NCBI GenBank assembly: GCA_030645575.1
Contig: JAUSMJ010000022.1
Location: forward strand, 1-64,000
Reading direction: 5' to 3'
Source: Caulobacter sp.
GTDB lineage: Bacteria > Pseudomonadota > Alphaproteobacteria > Caulobacterales > Caulobacteraceae
DNA length: 64,000 bases
Positions 27,188 to 38,078 of the stretch are shown here, in pieces; positions within the stretch are counted from its first letter, which is position 1; every line of letters begins with the position of its first letter. The notes under the pieces are model-generated. The model was not told the DNA's origin. It worked only from the letters and a program-made list of their open reading frames with translations, and ran no database searches. The translations under genes were made by a program, and so were the position numbers.

Positions 27188-28168
27188 GTGCTTCCTAGAT
27201 CGACTGGCCGGGCGGCCCTTCTCATCCTCGCCATCACCGTCGCGCTGGCCGCGGCCGGTTGCGCGCGCGAAAAGCCCAAGCCCCGTCTGGCGTACCAGGA
27301 ACGCCCCGCCGAGCTGCTCTATTCGACCGGCGCCTTCAAGCTGGACCAGCACCGCTGGGGCGAAGCGGTGGCCTATTTCCAGGAAGTCGAACGCCAGCAC
27401 CCCTATTCGGAATGGTCGCGCCGGGCGATTCTGATGACCGCCTACGCCCACTACCAGGGCAACCAGTACGCCGAAGCGATCAAGGATTCCGAGCGGTTCG
27501 TCCAGCTCTACCCCGGCAATCCGTCGGTCGTTTACGCCTACTATCTGAAGGCCATCTGCTACTTCGAACAGATCGTCGATGTGGGCCGTGACCAGGCCGC
27601 CACCGAGCAGGCGCTGGCCTCGCTGCAGGAAGTCATCCAGCGGTTCCCCCAGAGCGAGTACGCCTCAGACGCCCGCCTGAAGATCGACATGGTCAACGAC
27701 CAGCTGGCCGGCAAGGAAATGGCCATCGGCCGCTACTACCTGCGCCAGGGCCAGACCATCGCCGCCATCGGCCGGTTCCGCACCGTGGTCGATCGCTACC
27801 AGACCACGACCCACACGCCCGAGGCCCTCTACCGGCTGGTCGAGTCCTATTTGACGGTCGGCCTGATGCAGGAAGCGACCGCCAACGGCGCGGTGCTCGG
27901 GGCCAACTTCCCGGGTGATGCCTGGTACGGCGACGCCTACGCCCTGCTGACCGATCGTGGCCTGCAGCCGGCCGTCGAGCCCAAGACCCCCGGCGCCAAG
28001 CGCAGCTACCTCGACCGGCTGCTCAACCGCGGCACGGCCTTGCCGCCTCCGGGCGAGCGCGCGCCGTCGGCCGCGCCGGCGCCGGTCGAGGCGGGGCAGC
28101 CCACGACCCCGCCGCCGGCCGCCAAGCCGAAGAAAAAGGGCATGTTCGGTCGCCTCTTCGGCCACTGA
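27188..28168 (+). CDS. bamD: Outer membrane assembly lipoprotein BamD
   Basis: 326 residues from a GTG with GAGGTGAGGG upstream. A lipoprotein signal ends in the lipobox AAGC (Cys25). TPR-like repeats cover about 45-250 (for example AVAYFQEVERQHPYSEWSRRAILMTAYAHY). The C-terminal tail is Pro/Ala-rich and ends in basic KPKKKGMFGRLFGH, which is longer than the E. coli protein. BamD is the essential partner of BamA in inserting beta-barrel proteins. recN follows after 30 bp. Confidence 0.93.
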   Translation: MLPRSTGRAALLILAITVALAAAGCAREKPKPRLAYQERPAELLYSTGAFKLDQHRWGEAVAYFQEVERQHPYSEWSRRAILMTAYAHYQGNQYAEAIKDSERFVQLYPGNPSVVYAYYLKAICYFEQIVDVGRDQAATEQALASLQEVIQRFPQSEYASDARLKIDMVNDQLAGKEMAIGRYYLRQGQTIAAIGRFRTVVDRYQTTTHTPEALYRLVESYLTVGLMQEATANGAVLGANFPGDAWYGDAYALLTDRGLQPAVEPKTPGAKRSYLDRLLNRGTALPPPGERAPSAAPAPVEAGQPTTPPPAAKPKKKGMFGRLFGH

Positions 28169-28191
28169 CAATCGCAAAAACAGGCTAGACT
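28165..28191 (+). promoter_or_regulatory. Predicted recN promoter, apparently giving a leaderless mRNA
   Basis: CTGACA (28165-28170) and GCTAGACT (28184-28191) resemble the Caulobacter housekeeping pattern TTGACGS-N10-14-GCTANAWC. The -10 hexamer ends seven bases before the recN ATG, and no Shine-Dalgarno sequence lies between. The transcript would begin at or next to the start codon. Confidence 0.45.
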
Positions 28192-28198
28192 GTCGGCC

Positions 28199-29896
28199 AT
28201 GCTGATCGGGCTGGCCATTCGCGACGTCGTGCTGATCGAGGCGCTTGATCTCGCCATCGGGCCGGGGCTGACCGCCCTGACCGGCGAGACCGGGGCCGGC
28301 AAGTCGATCATCCTCGACGCCCTGGGCCTGGCCACGGGCGCGCGGGCCGACGCGGGCCTCGTACGCATGGGCGCTTCGCAGGCCAGCGCCACGGCCATCT
28401 TCTCCCCGCCCGCCGACCACGCCGTCTGGGCCCTGCTCGACGAGAAGGGGCTCGGCTACGAACGCGACGAGGACCTGGTCCTGCGCCGCCAGCTGTCCGC
28501 CGATGGGCGCAGCCGCGCCTTCGTCAACGACCAGGCCACGGGCGTGGCCGCGCTCAAGGAGCTCGGCGCCCTGCTGCTGGAGGTGCATGGCCAACACGAG
28601 ACGGTCGGGCTGCTCGATCCGCGCACCCACCGCACGCTGCTGGACGCCTTTGGCGGCGTGTCGGCGGCGGCCACGGCCGGCGCCTGGAGCGCCTGGCGGG
28701 CCGCCCGCGAACGGGCCGGGGCCCTGCGCGACCGGGCCGCCCACGCCGAGGCTGAAATCGAGGAGCTGACCCTTCGCCTGGCCGAACTGGACCGGCTCGA
28801 CCCGCGCGAGGGCGAGGAAACAGCGCTGGCCGAGGAGCGTGCCTTGCTCGGCGCCGCCGAGAAGGCGCTGGCCGACGTGGACGCCGCCCGTGACGCCCTG
28901 GGCGGGGAAGGCACGGCGGGCCGTCTGTCGCAGGCCTTTCGGGCCCTCGAGCGGGCGCGGGAACGGGCCATCCAGGCCGGAGCGGCGACCGAAGGCCCGG
29001 CCGTCCAGCGCCTGACCGCCGCGGCCGAAGCCGTCGATCGGGCGGTCAGCGAGGTCCGTGAAGCCGAGGCCGCTATCGACCACGCCGCCCAGGCTTTCGA
29101 CCTGGACCCCAAACGCCTTGAGGAAGCCGAGGAGCGGCTGTTCGCCCTGCGCGCCATGGCCCGCAAGCTGTCGGTTCCCGTCGAATCCCTGCCCGCCGTG
29201 CGCGCGGACTTCGCCGCCCGGCTGCGGGCCGTGGAAACATCGGGCGACGCGTTGCGCTCGGCCGAGGCCGCCGAGGCCGCCGCCCGCGCGGCCTATCTGG
29301 CCGCCGCCACGACGCTGTCGGCCGAGCGCCGCGCGGCCGGCGACCGGCTCGCCCGGGCGGTGGAGAGCGAGCTGGCCCCGCTGAAGCTGGACAAGGCCCG
29401 CTTCCGCGCCGCCGTCGAGCCGCTGGCCGAGGACCGGGCGGGCCCCTCGGGCCTGGACAGGGTGGCCTTCGAGATCTGCACCAACCCCGGCGCGCCGTTC
29501 GGACCGCTGGAAGCCATCGCCTCGGGCGGCGAGCTGGCCCGTTTCGCTCTGGCGCTGAAGGCGGCGCTGGCGGGACGGGTGAAGGGCGCCCAGCCCTTGA
29601 TGATCTTCGACGAGGTCGACCAGGGCGTCGGCGGGGCCGTGGCCGACGCGGTCGGCCTGCGCCTGCGCCGCCTGGCCGGCGAGGCCCAGGTGCTGGTGGT
29701 GACCCACAGCCCGCAGGTCGCCGCCCGCGCCCACGCTCACTGGCGCATCACCAAGAGCGGCGACGAGACCCGCCTGCGCACGGCGGTCGAAACCCTCGCC
29801 CCCGCCGCCCGCGAGGAGGAGATCGCCCGCATGCTGGCCGGGGCGGAGATCACCGACGCGGCGAGAGCGGCCGCGCGGGCGCTGATCGGGGCTTAG
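28199..29896 (+). CDS. recN: DNA repair protein RecN
   Basis: 565 residues, near the usual 550-560. It is an SMC-like ATPase: Walker A GETGAGKS at 29-36 in the N-terminal half, a long central coiled-coil (about 150-370, Ala/Glu/Arg-rich), then the ABC signature ASGGELARFALALK and Walker B PLMIFDEVDQGVGG, with the H-loop in VVTHSPQVAARA. RecN acts early in double-strand-break repair. It is separated from bamD by 30 bp that hold a plausible promoter. Confidence 0.95.
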   Translation: MLIGLAIRDVVLIEALDLAIGPGLTALTGETGAGKSIILDALGLATGARADAGLVRMGASQASATAIFSPPADHAVWALLDEKGLGYERDEDLVLRRQLSADGRSRAFVNDQATGVAALKELGALLLEVHGQHETVGLLDPRTHRTLLDAFGGVSAAATAGAWSAWRAARERAGALRDRAAHAEAEIEELTLRLAELDRLDPREGEETALAEERALLGAAEKALADVDAARDALGGEGTAGRLSQAFRALERARERAIQAGAATEGPAVQRLTAAAEAVDRAVSEVREAEAAIDHAAQAFDLDPKRLEEAEERLFALRAMARKLSVPVESLPAVRADFAARLRAVETSGDALRSAEAAEAAARAAYLAAATTLSAERRAAGDRLARAVESELAPLKLDKARFRAAVEPLAEDRAGPSGLDRVAFEICTNPGAPFGPLEAIASGGELARFALALKAALAGRVKGAQPLMIFDEVDQGVGGAVADAVGLRLRRLAGEAQVLVVTHSPQVAARAHAHWRITKSGDETRLRTAVETLAPAAREEEIARMLAGAEITDAARAAARALIGA

Positions 29897-29900
29897 TGCG

Positions 29901-32380
<2,480 letters not shown>

Positions 32381-32393
32381 TCCCCCAAGCCCC

Positions 32394-32513
32394 GTCAGGG
32401 CCCGACTTGTTCGGGCCACCGATGCGCTCGATGTTCGCGGGCCTTGGAACACGGTCCGCGTGTCGCCGGCCGGCGCGGTGTTCTTGGGTGGCCCGAACAC
32501 GCCGGGCCATGAC
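32394..32513. repeat. Long inverted repeat after ligA (family 4)
   Basis: The arms at 32394-32418 (GTCAGGGCCCGACTTGTTCG...) and 32488-32513 are complementary at most positions, both containing the core TGTTCGGGCCAC in opposite orientation. The 69-bp centre is GC-rich and also partly self-complementary. It lies between the convergent ligA and the small minus-strand genes and could act as a bidirectional transcription barrier. Confidence 0.7.
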
Positions 32514-32539
32514 GAAGTATGAGTAGGGGCTGACGGGCG

Positions 32540-32656
32540 CTACCCCGGCAGGTGCGGTAGCGAATAGTCGATGCCGTAGTTGGCGAGAATTATGAACCCC
32601 GCCCAACTGAGGCCGGCGCCTATAACGAGACCGGTCAGGAACAGCATCGCGCGCAT
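32540..32656 (-). CDS. Small membrane protein (38 residues)
   Basis: A 38-codon frame from the ATG at 32656, two bases after the stop of the membrane protein gene upstream on the same strand (TGACCATG). The product is one hydrophobic helix, MRAMLFLTGLVIGAGLSWAG and a few more nonpolar residues, then a short tail NYGIDYSLPHLPG. It resembles a single-pass microprotein co-translated with the neighbouring membrane protein. No family is recognised. Coupling and the clean helix are the only support. Confidence 0.45.
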   Translation of the reverse strand: MRAMLFLTGLVIGAGLSWAGFIILANYGIDYSLPHLPG

Positions 32657-32658
32657 GG

Positions 32659-33312
32659 TCACGCCGCCTCCCGGTTCGTCCCCAGATCCGCCAGCCAGGC
32701 CACGGCCGTGACCGCCAGATAGACCGTCAGCCCCAGCCGCGCGAAGGCGAAGCTGTCGCCAGCCGGTTCGGAGAACTCGCCGACCATCTGCAGCGCGACG
32801 AGGAATCCGAGGAACAGCATGGCCGGCCAGGCGGTGCGGCCGTGCTTGCCGCGCTTCCACAGCCAGGCGCAGCCGGCCAGGGCGATCAGCCCCATCTCCA
32901 GCGTCTTCTCGGCCCCCGGAAAATTCCATAGCGCCAGGCCGATCTTCTGCCCGCCGGGCCAGATTTCCAGGTCAGGCCGGTGGACCAGCCAGTCCAGCCC
33001 CCAGTGGGAGAACACCACCAGTCCGACCATGATGGCCGCGCTCCAGGGAACCCGGATCAGGAAGCGGGCGAGCAGAAGGCCCGTGATCGACCAGGCCACC
33101 GCGGCCGGCAGGCTGTGGGTCCAGGGCATGTGCTCCAGCACCAGCGGGCTGCCCGGCAGGGCCGGGTCGAAGCTGACCTTCTCCACCCCGGCCATGACCA
33201 GGCTGCTCCAGCCGATGTCGATCAGCTGGGCGGCGCCGATGTAGGCCCACAGCGGCGCCTTCGGGTCGATGGCCTTGGCGGCCAGCGCCGCTGAGTAGTG
33301 TCCGACGAACAT
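32659..33312 (-). CDS. Integral membrane protein, DUF457/YdjM-like
   Basis: 217 residues with about five to six membrane segments. His/Asp motifs MFVGHYSAALAAK, HMPWTHSLPAA and SHWGLDWLVHRPD recall the YdjM/DUF457 family of putative metal-dependent membrane hydrolases, whose role is poorly known. It lies 43 bp after the aminopeptidase P gene on the same strand. The family call is moderate; the gene itself looks sound. Confidence 0.7.
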   Translation of the reverse strand: MFVGHYSAALAAKAIDPKAPLWAYIGAAQLIDIGWSSLVMAGVEKVSFDPALPGSPLVLEHMPWTHSLPAAVAWSITGLLLARFLIRVPWSAAIMVGLVVFSHWGLDWLVHRPDLEIWPGGQKIGLALWNFPGAEKTLEMGLIALAGCAWLWKRGKHGRTAWPAMLFLGFLVALQMVGEFSEPAGDSFAFARLGLTVYLAVTAVAWLADLGTNREAA

Positions 33313-33355
33313 GACGTCCTCCCCCGAGTGTGTCAGGCGGGCAGGGTGGCGCCGT

Positions 33356-35188
33356 TCACAGCGGCGCGCACGCGGTTTCGAGCCACGCGCGAACCTCAGG
33401 CCCGACCAGCGGGCCGATCAGCTCCAGCACCCGGGCGTGATACTGGTCCATCTGGGCCCGTTCCTCGTCGGTCAGCAGATCGACATCGATCAGCGCGCGG
33501 TCGATTGGCGCCCAGGTCAGGGTCTCGAATCCGAGCATCGGCCGCTCGCCGCCCGGCACGTTGGTCGCCTCGGTGACGAACTGCAGGTTCTCGATGCGGA
33601 TGCCGTATTCGCCCGCCTTGTAGTAGCCGGGCTCGTTGCTGAGGATCATGCCGGGGCGCAGGGCCACGCTGTTGGGGGCCTTGGCGATGCGCTGGGGCCC
33701 CTCGTGAACGCCCAGATAGGCGCCGACGCCGTGGCCGGTGCCGTGGTCGTAGTCGAGGCCGGCGTTCCACAGCGGCGCGCGGGCCAGGGCGTCCAGCGCC
33801 GAGCCGGTCGTTCCGACCGGAAAGCGGACCCGGGCCAGATGCAGGTGGCCCTTGAGCACCAGGGTGAAGCGCTGGCGCATCTCCTCGGTCGGCGCGCCGA
33901 TGGCCATGGTCCGCGTCACATCGGTCGTGCCGTCGAGATACTGGCCACCCGAGTCGACCAGCAGCAGGGAGCCCTGCCGGGCCCGCTCGTTGGTGCGGTC
34001 GCTGGGATGGTAGTGGGGCAGGGCGCCATGGCCGTTGGCCGCGCCGATGGTGTCGAAGCTGAGGTCCTTCAGCGCGCCGGTGGCCTCGCGGAACGCCTCC
34101 AGCCTGGCGACGGCCTCCTTCTCGTCGGGCGGATTAATCTGGCCCTCGGTGGCCACCCAGTGGAGGAAGTTGGTCAGCGCCGCGCCGTCGCGGATGTGGG
34201 CGCGCCGCATGCCGTCCAGCTCAACGGCGTTCTTGCAGGCGCGGGGCAGGGTGCAGGGGTCCATGCCGCGCACCGTTTCGGCTCCCAGTTCGCCCAGGGT
34301 GTCGAAATACCAGGCCGAGGACTGGGCGGGATCGACCAGCACCTTGCGGCCCTTCAGCTCGGCCAGGGCGGCGGGCAGGTCGTCCGGCGTCTCCAGCCGC
34401 ACCTGGTTGCCCAGCCAGGCGGGCAGCGCGTCGCTGACCTTGGCCGGATCGAGGAACAGCCGCGCTGTGCCGTCGGCGTCGAGGATGGCCTGGCCGATCG
34501 GCAGCGGCGAGCGGATGACGTCGCCGCCCCGCACGTTGAACAGCCAGGCGATCGAGGCCGGCGCGGTGATCACGCAGGCGTCGGCGCCTTCGCGGGTCAA
34601 GCTTTCGCCGACCCGGGCGCGTTTGGCGGCCGACTCCTCGCCCGCGTAGGCCAGCGGATGCGGCACGACCGGGGCGGTCGGCTGCGGCGGCCGCTCGGCG
34701 CCCCAGCCGGCGTCCAGCGGGTTGACCTCGACGGCTCTGAGGATCGCGCCGGCCTTGAGGGTTGCGGCGTGCAGCGTGGCCAGGGCGTCGGGGCTGTGCA
34801 GGCGGGGGTCGTAGCCGACCACCCCGCCCCTGGGCGCGTTGGCCTCGAGCCAGGCGGGCACGCCGCCCTCGACCAGATCGCGGATCTCGAACACGCCCTG
34901 ATCGACCTGTTCGCCGACCTGCAGGGTGTAGCGGCCATCGACGAAGACGGCGGCCCGCTCGGCCAGGATCACCGCCGCCCCGGCCGAGCCGGTGAAGCCG
35001 GTGGCCCAGGCCAGGCGGTCATTGGCCGCCGGCAGGTATTCGTTCTGGTGCTCGTCCTCATGCGGGATCAGAAAGCCGTCCAGCCCCTGGGCCAGCATGG
35101 CCTGGCGGATCAGCGGCACGTGGCGGGGGCCGAAGGACGGCTCGGTCGATTCGTCGAAGGTCTGGCGCATGGCGGTGAACTTATTCAT
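33356..35188 (-). CDS. Xaa-Pro aminopeptidase (M24B, aminopeptidase P family)
   Basis: 610 residues, the length of the three-domain aminopeptidase P type. Two creatinase-like N-terminal domains (about 1-310) precede a pita-bread catalytic domain. Dinuclear metal ligands are visible: Asp in LLVDSGGQY, Asp in DGTTDVTRT, His in GHGTGHGVGAY, Glu in SNEPGYY and Glu in RIENL. It removes an N-terminal residue before proline, in the cytoplasm. The first ATG (35188) has no clear Shine-Dalgarno; the ATG six codons later (MRQTFDES) is an alternative start. Confidence 0.93.
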   Translation of the reverse strand: MNKFTAMRQTFDESTEPSFGPRHVPLIRQAMLAQGLDGFLIPHEDEHQNEYLPAANDRLAWATGFTGSAGAAVILAERAAVFVDGRYTLQVGEQVDQGVFEIRDLVEGGVPAWLEANAPRGGVVGYDPRLHSPDALATLHAATLKAGAILRAVEVNPLDAGWGAERPPQPTAPVVPHPLAYAGEESAAKRARVGESLTREGADACVITAPASIAWLFNVRGGDVIRSPLPIGQAILDADGTARLFLDPAKVSDALPAWLGNQVRLETPDDLPAALAELKGRKVLVDPAQSSAWYFDTLGELGAETVRGMDPCTLPRACKNAVELDGMRRAHIRDGAALTNFLHWVATEGQINPPDEKEAVARLEAFREATGALKDLSFDTIGAANGHGALPHYHPSDRTNERARQGSLLLVDSGGQYLDGTTDVTRTMAIGAPTEEMRQRFTLVLKGHLHLARVRFPVGTTGSALDALARAPLWNAGLDYDHGTGHGVGAYLGVHEGPQRIAKAPNSVALRPGMILSNEPGYYKAGEYGIRIENLQFVTEATNVPGGERPMLGFETLTWAPIDRALIDVDLLTDEERAQMDQYHARVLELIGPLVGPEVRAWLETACAPL

Positions 35189-35274
35189 CCCGCGCGCTTC
35201 GCGCCACCGGGAGACGGGACGTTAGCAATTGGTCGCCCAAGGTCCCGCCGACGACTCGGTCGGGGGACGGTGAA

Positions 35275-35793
35275 ATGAACGGTATCGAAGGCAAGAGGCG
35301 GCTGTCGCGGCGCGGACTGTTGGGCGGGCTGATCCTGGGGGCCGGGCTCGGTCTGGGCGTGGCGCCGGTCAGGGCCAGCGGCCATGCCGAGGCCCTGCTG
35401 CTGACCTGCATGGACTTCCGGCTGGTCGATGAGGTCGAGAGCTACATGGAGGCCCGCGGCCTGAAGGACCGCTATGACCATATGGTCCTGGCCGGCGCCT
35501 CGCTGGGCGGGCTCAACGACCGCTTCCCGACCTGGGGCGACGTGTTCTGGGCCCATCTGGACCTGGCCATTGAGCTGCACGAAGTGCACCGCGTGATCGT
35601 GCTCGATCACCGCGACTGCGGCGCCTACAAGATGATCCTCGGCGAGGCTTCGGTGAAGGACGCGGACGCCGAGCTGAAGACGCACGTGAAACAGCTGTAC
35701 GCCTTCCGCTCGGCCGTCCTGACGCGCCACCCCCACATGGAGGTGGAGATCGGGCTGATGGCCCTGGACGGGACCGTCACCCAGATCGTCTGA
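35275..35793 (+). CDS. Tat-exported beta-carbonic anhydrase-like protein
   Basis: 172 residues. The N-terminus has a twin-arginine motif SRRGLL (11-16) and a Gly/Leu-rich hydrophobic stretch to about residue 34, ending near VRASG, so the protein is probably exported folded. The mature part has the beta-carbonic anhydrase zinc set: Cys45 in CMDFR (with Asp47 and Arg49) and His112/Cys115 in DHRDCGAYK. It is shorter than typical enzymes (about 200-220 residues), and the C-terminal part is reduced. It probably handles CO2/bicarbonate in the periplasm, although activity needs proof. Confidence 0.75.
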   Translation: MNGIEGKRRLSRRGLLGGLILGAGLGLGVAPVRASGHAEALLLTCMDFRLVDEVESYMEARGLKDRYDHMVLAGASLGGLNDRFPTWGDVFWAHLDLAIELHEVHRVIVLDHRDCGAYKMILGEASVKDADAELKTHVKQLYAFRSAVLTRHPHMEVEIGLMALDGTVTQIV

Positions 35794-35796
35794 TCC

Positions 35797-36195
35797 CTAC
35801 TGCGGCGGCTGTTCAGCCGGCGTCGGCTCGCTGACCGGGGGCGAGGCGTTGGCGGCCGCGTCGCTGGCGCTCTGGGCCGCGCGATCAGCGGCGGCGCGCG
35901 CATCGGCCGAGGCCTGGGCGGCGCCGGCGGCGGTGCGGTCGGCGGCGGCGGAAGCCGCGCTGCTGGCGGCGTCGAGGGTCGACTGCGCGCCGGCCATCAT
36001 GCCTTCGGCGCGACCCATGTCCTGAGCCTGGGTGATCGCGGCGGGGTCAAGCTCGGCGGACTGACGGGTGACCATGAAGACCACGGCGATGATGGCCACC
36101 AGGGCGACCACGGCGGCGACCACCCAGGCGGTGGTGTTGGACCCGCCGCTGCTCTGGGCCGGCGGGGGAGTCGTCTGGGGATTGGTGTTGGTCAA
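35797..36195 (-). CDS. Membrane-anchored Ala-rich protein of unknown function
   Basis: 132 residues from a TTG at 36195 with GGAGAAA eight bases upstream; longer readings lack such a site. Layout: a Thr/Pro/Ser-rich N-terminus, one membrane helix (WVVAAVVALVAIIAVVFMV), then an Ala-rich region (about 55-115) with frequent Asp/Ser/Gln likely to form a helix or coiled coil, and a Pro-rich end. No family is recognised. It lies 69 bp after prmA and converges with the carbonic anhydrase gene (stops 3 bp apart). Confidence 0.6.
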   Translation of the reverse strand: MTNTNPQTTPPPAQSSGGSNTTAWVVAAVVALVAIIAVVFMVTRQSAELDPAAITQAQDMGRAEGMMAGAQSTLDAASSAASAAADRTAAGAAQASADARAAADRAAQSASDAAANASPPVSEPTPAEQPPQ

Positions 36196-36264
36196 GGTCC
36201 GGTTTCTCCGTGCGGGGGAAGCCCCGACCAACGGATAACGCCGATGCTGTCGGCCCGGTTCCGG

Positions 36265-37131
36265 TCAGGCGCGCTGGAGGACCAGCGTCGCCCAGGCGTC
36301 GCGATGGATGCGTCGCACGACCCGGAAGCCCTTGGACAGATAAGCCGCCTTCACCCGCCGCTCCTGGGTGCGCAGCAGGCCCGACAGAATGGCGATGCCG
36401 CCGGGCTTCAGCGCGCGTTTGATGTCCTGTGACAGGGCGACCAGCGGCGGGGCCAGGATGTTGGCGAACACCAAATCGTAGGGCGCGTCCTGGCGCACCA
36501 GCCGGTCGTTGAGCCCCGAGGCGTGGACGAAGCGGGCGCCCGCGGCATTCTCGGCGGCGTTCTCGTTGGCGATGCGCACGGAGGGGCCGTCGATGTCGGT
36601 GCCGACGGCCGTCTTCGAACCGGTGCGCGCGGCGGCGATGGCCAGCACGCCGGTGCCGCAGCCCACGTCCAGCACCCGGGCGAAGCGGCGAGCCTTGAGC
36701 AGGTCGTTGTAGGCCCTAAGGCAACCGGCGGTGGTGCCATGGTGACCGGTGCCGAAGGCCGCGCCGGCCTCGATGCGCAGGGCCACCGCGCTGGCCGGGA
36801 CGCGGCCGGTGTCATGGACGCCGTAGACGAAGAACCGACCCTCCCGCACCGGCGGCAGGCCCGAGAGGGCCATGGCCAACCAGTCGGCGTCGGCCAGGGC
36901 CTCGACGACGACCGTCAGGCCGCCCGAGGCGATCAGGCTGGCCTCGATGCCCTCGGCCTCCTCGGTCGAGGTCGGAAAGGCGTCGATACGCCAGATGCCC
37001 TTGTCCTCGTCCTCTTCGAGGATCGAGTAGGTGGCGCCTTCCAGCATGGGATCGGCGTCGATCCGTTCGGCGGCGGCCTCGGCCAGGGCGCGGGGCCCGC
37101 GGGCGATGATCTGGACGGCTTGGTCGGTCAT
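36265..37131 (-). CDS. prmA: Ribosomal protein L11 methyltransferase
   Basis: 288 residues from the ATG at 37131; the longer frame upstream is not protein-like. The N-terminal substrate-recognition domain is followed by [17 protein letters not shown] (124-140) and the SAM motif DVGCGTG (155-161), then [10 protein letters not shown], all PrmA signatures. The enzyme trimethylates ribosomal protein L11 in the cytoplasm. Confidence 0.9.
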   Translation of the reverse strand: MTDQAVQIIARGPRALAEAAAERIDADPMLEGATYSILEEDEDKGIWRIDAFPTSTEEAEGIEASLIASGGLTVVVEALADADWLAMALSGLPPVREGRFFVYGVHDTGRVPASAVALRIEAGAAFGTGHHGTTAGCLRAYNDLLKARRFARVLDVGCGTGVLAIAAARTGSKTAVGTDIDGPSVRIANENAAENAAGARFVHASGLNDRLVRQDAPYDLVFANILAPPLVALSQDIKRALKPGGIAILSGLLRTQERRVKAAYLSKGFRVVRRIHRDAWATLVLQRA

Positions 37132-37201
37132 GGCGCCCCTGTAGCGGCCGGGACGCCGCGCGTCACGGGGCTTTGCGCGCCGGCGCGCCCTGTCAGCGGG
37201 G

Positions 37202-37534
37202 TCAGTGACGAGGGCCGCCGAGCAGGCCGGTGCTGTCCATGGCCGGCGGCGGCCGTGACGCCGGCCGTGACGCGGACGGGGCGAGCCCGGCGGTCGTTGG
37301 CCGGTAGGGCTCCGGGGTCTGGACGGTCCGTCCATGCCCGACCCCGCCGAGGATGTCGCCGTCGGCGCTGGGATGGCGGACCATCGACGCGTCCGACCGC
37401 GGCGCGACCCGCGTCTGCGTCCGGGCCGCCTCGCGGATGGCGTCCGCCCGGCCGGCGGCGAAGGGGCGCTGATCGGCGGCCGGGCCGTGGCCGAACGTGA
37501 GAGCGCCGGCCAGCATCAGGACCGTGATCATCAT
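37202..37534 (-). CDS. Small secreted protein of unknown function
   Basis: 110 residues from the ATG at 37534, preceded by GGAG at good spacing. The N-terminus [15 protein letters not shown] looks like a short signal peptide. The rest is polar and Pro/Arg-rich, with no recognised domain. It sits alone between prmA and a repeat-rich gap. It could be a spurious frame in GC-rich DNA; the ribosome binding site and the signal peptide favour a real gene. Confidence 0.4.
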   Translation of the reverse strand: MMITVLMLAGALTFGHGPAADQRPFAAGRADAIREAARTQTRVAPRSDASMVRHPSADGDILGGVGHGRTVQTPEPYRPTTAGLAPSASRPASRPPPAMDSTGLLGGPRH

Positions 37535-37631
37535 GGGTCGCTCCGTCGCGCGGTCGTCGCAGGCACAGCGCGGCAGGCGCGGGTTGGTTGCGCGGCGCCG
37601 GCCGGCGACGGGTGAATGTCTCGTGGGGCGC

Positions 37632-37742
37632 GGGGCCAGGCTTTCCTGTCCCTTGGGACTGGATAGCCTGGCCCCTGTTGCGCCGACGGGGACCGGACAA
37701 GCAGTCCCGAGGGACAGCTAGTCCAGTCCCCTCGCCGGTCCC
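37632..37742. repeat. Double-hairpin inverted element
   Basis: Hairpin A: a perfect 10-bp stem GGGGCCAGGC (37632-37641) with GCCTGGCCCC (37666-37675), enclosing GTCCC/GGGAC. Hairpin B: GGGACCGG (37689-37696) with CCGGTCCC (37735-37742), enclosing GTCCC/GGGAC again. The inner motifs CTGTCCCTTGGGACT and AGTCCCGAGGGACAG are near-exact reverse complements of each other, so the whole is also one large inverted repeat. Confidence 0.7.
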
Positions 37743-37940
37743 ATGGGCCCGCCTGGCGCCTTCTCCCGCAAGGGGGGAAGGGGCATGGCGGCTATGTCCG
37801 CGCGCTTCCATCCAGGCATTTTACGGCCGTCTGACGCAGCGAGGGCTCGGCGGGCGACGATTTGGGGCGGGTGTCTCGCGGATGTCCCGCCTTGTCCCGG
37901 GATTATCCGTCCCGGGTGTCTTCACTCCGCCACCTCCCCG

Positions 37941-38067
37941 CCGTCATCGTCGGACTCGTTCCGACGACCCAAGCGCACTGTGAAAGCTGATCAGGGCGTT
38001 GGCCGAGACGCGCTTACCTTGCCGCCTCCGTGTGCATGGATCGTCGGAACAAGTCCGACGATGACGG
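37941..38067. repeat. Long inverted repeat (family 5)
   Basis: Arms CCGTCATCGTCGGACTCGTT... (37941-37967) and ...AAGTCCGACGATGACGG (38041-38067) are complementary over 27 bp with one mismatch, around a 73-bp centre. Each arm also has its own hairpin (GTCGGACTCGTTCCGAC). It ends 11 bp from the lipoprotein gene's stop. Confidence 0.75.
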
Positions 38068-38078
38068 AGGATGTGCGT

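Larger units (their letters stand above)
37535..38078. other. 544-bp gap rich in inverted repeats
   Basis: No gene is supported here. The gap holds a double-hairpin element (37632-37742), a fragment of the family 2 repeat end (CTTCTCCCGCAAGGGGGGAAGG at 37760-37781) and a long inverted repeat at 37941-38067. It looks like a landing zone for repeat elements between prmA-side genes and the lipoprotein gene. Confidence 0.6.
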
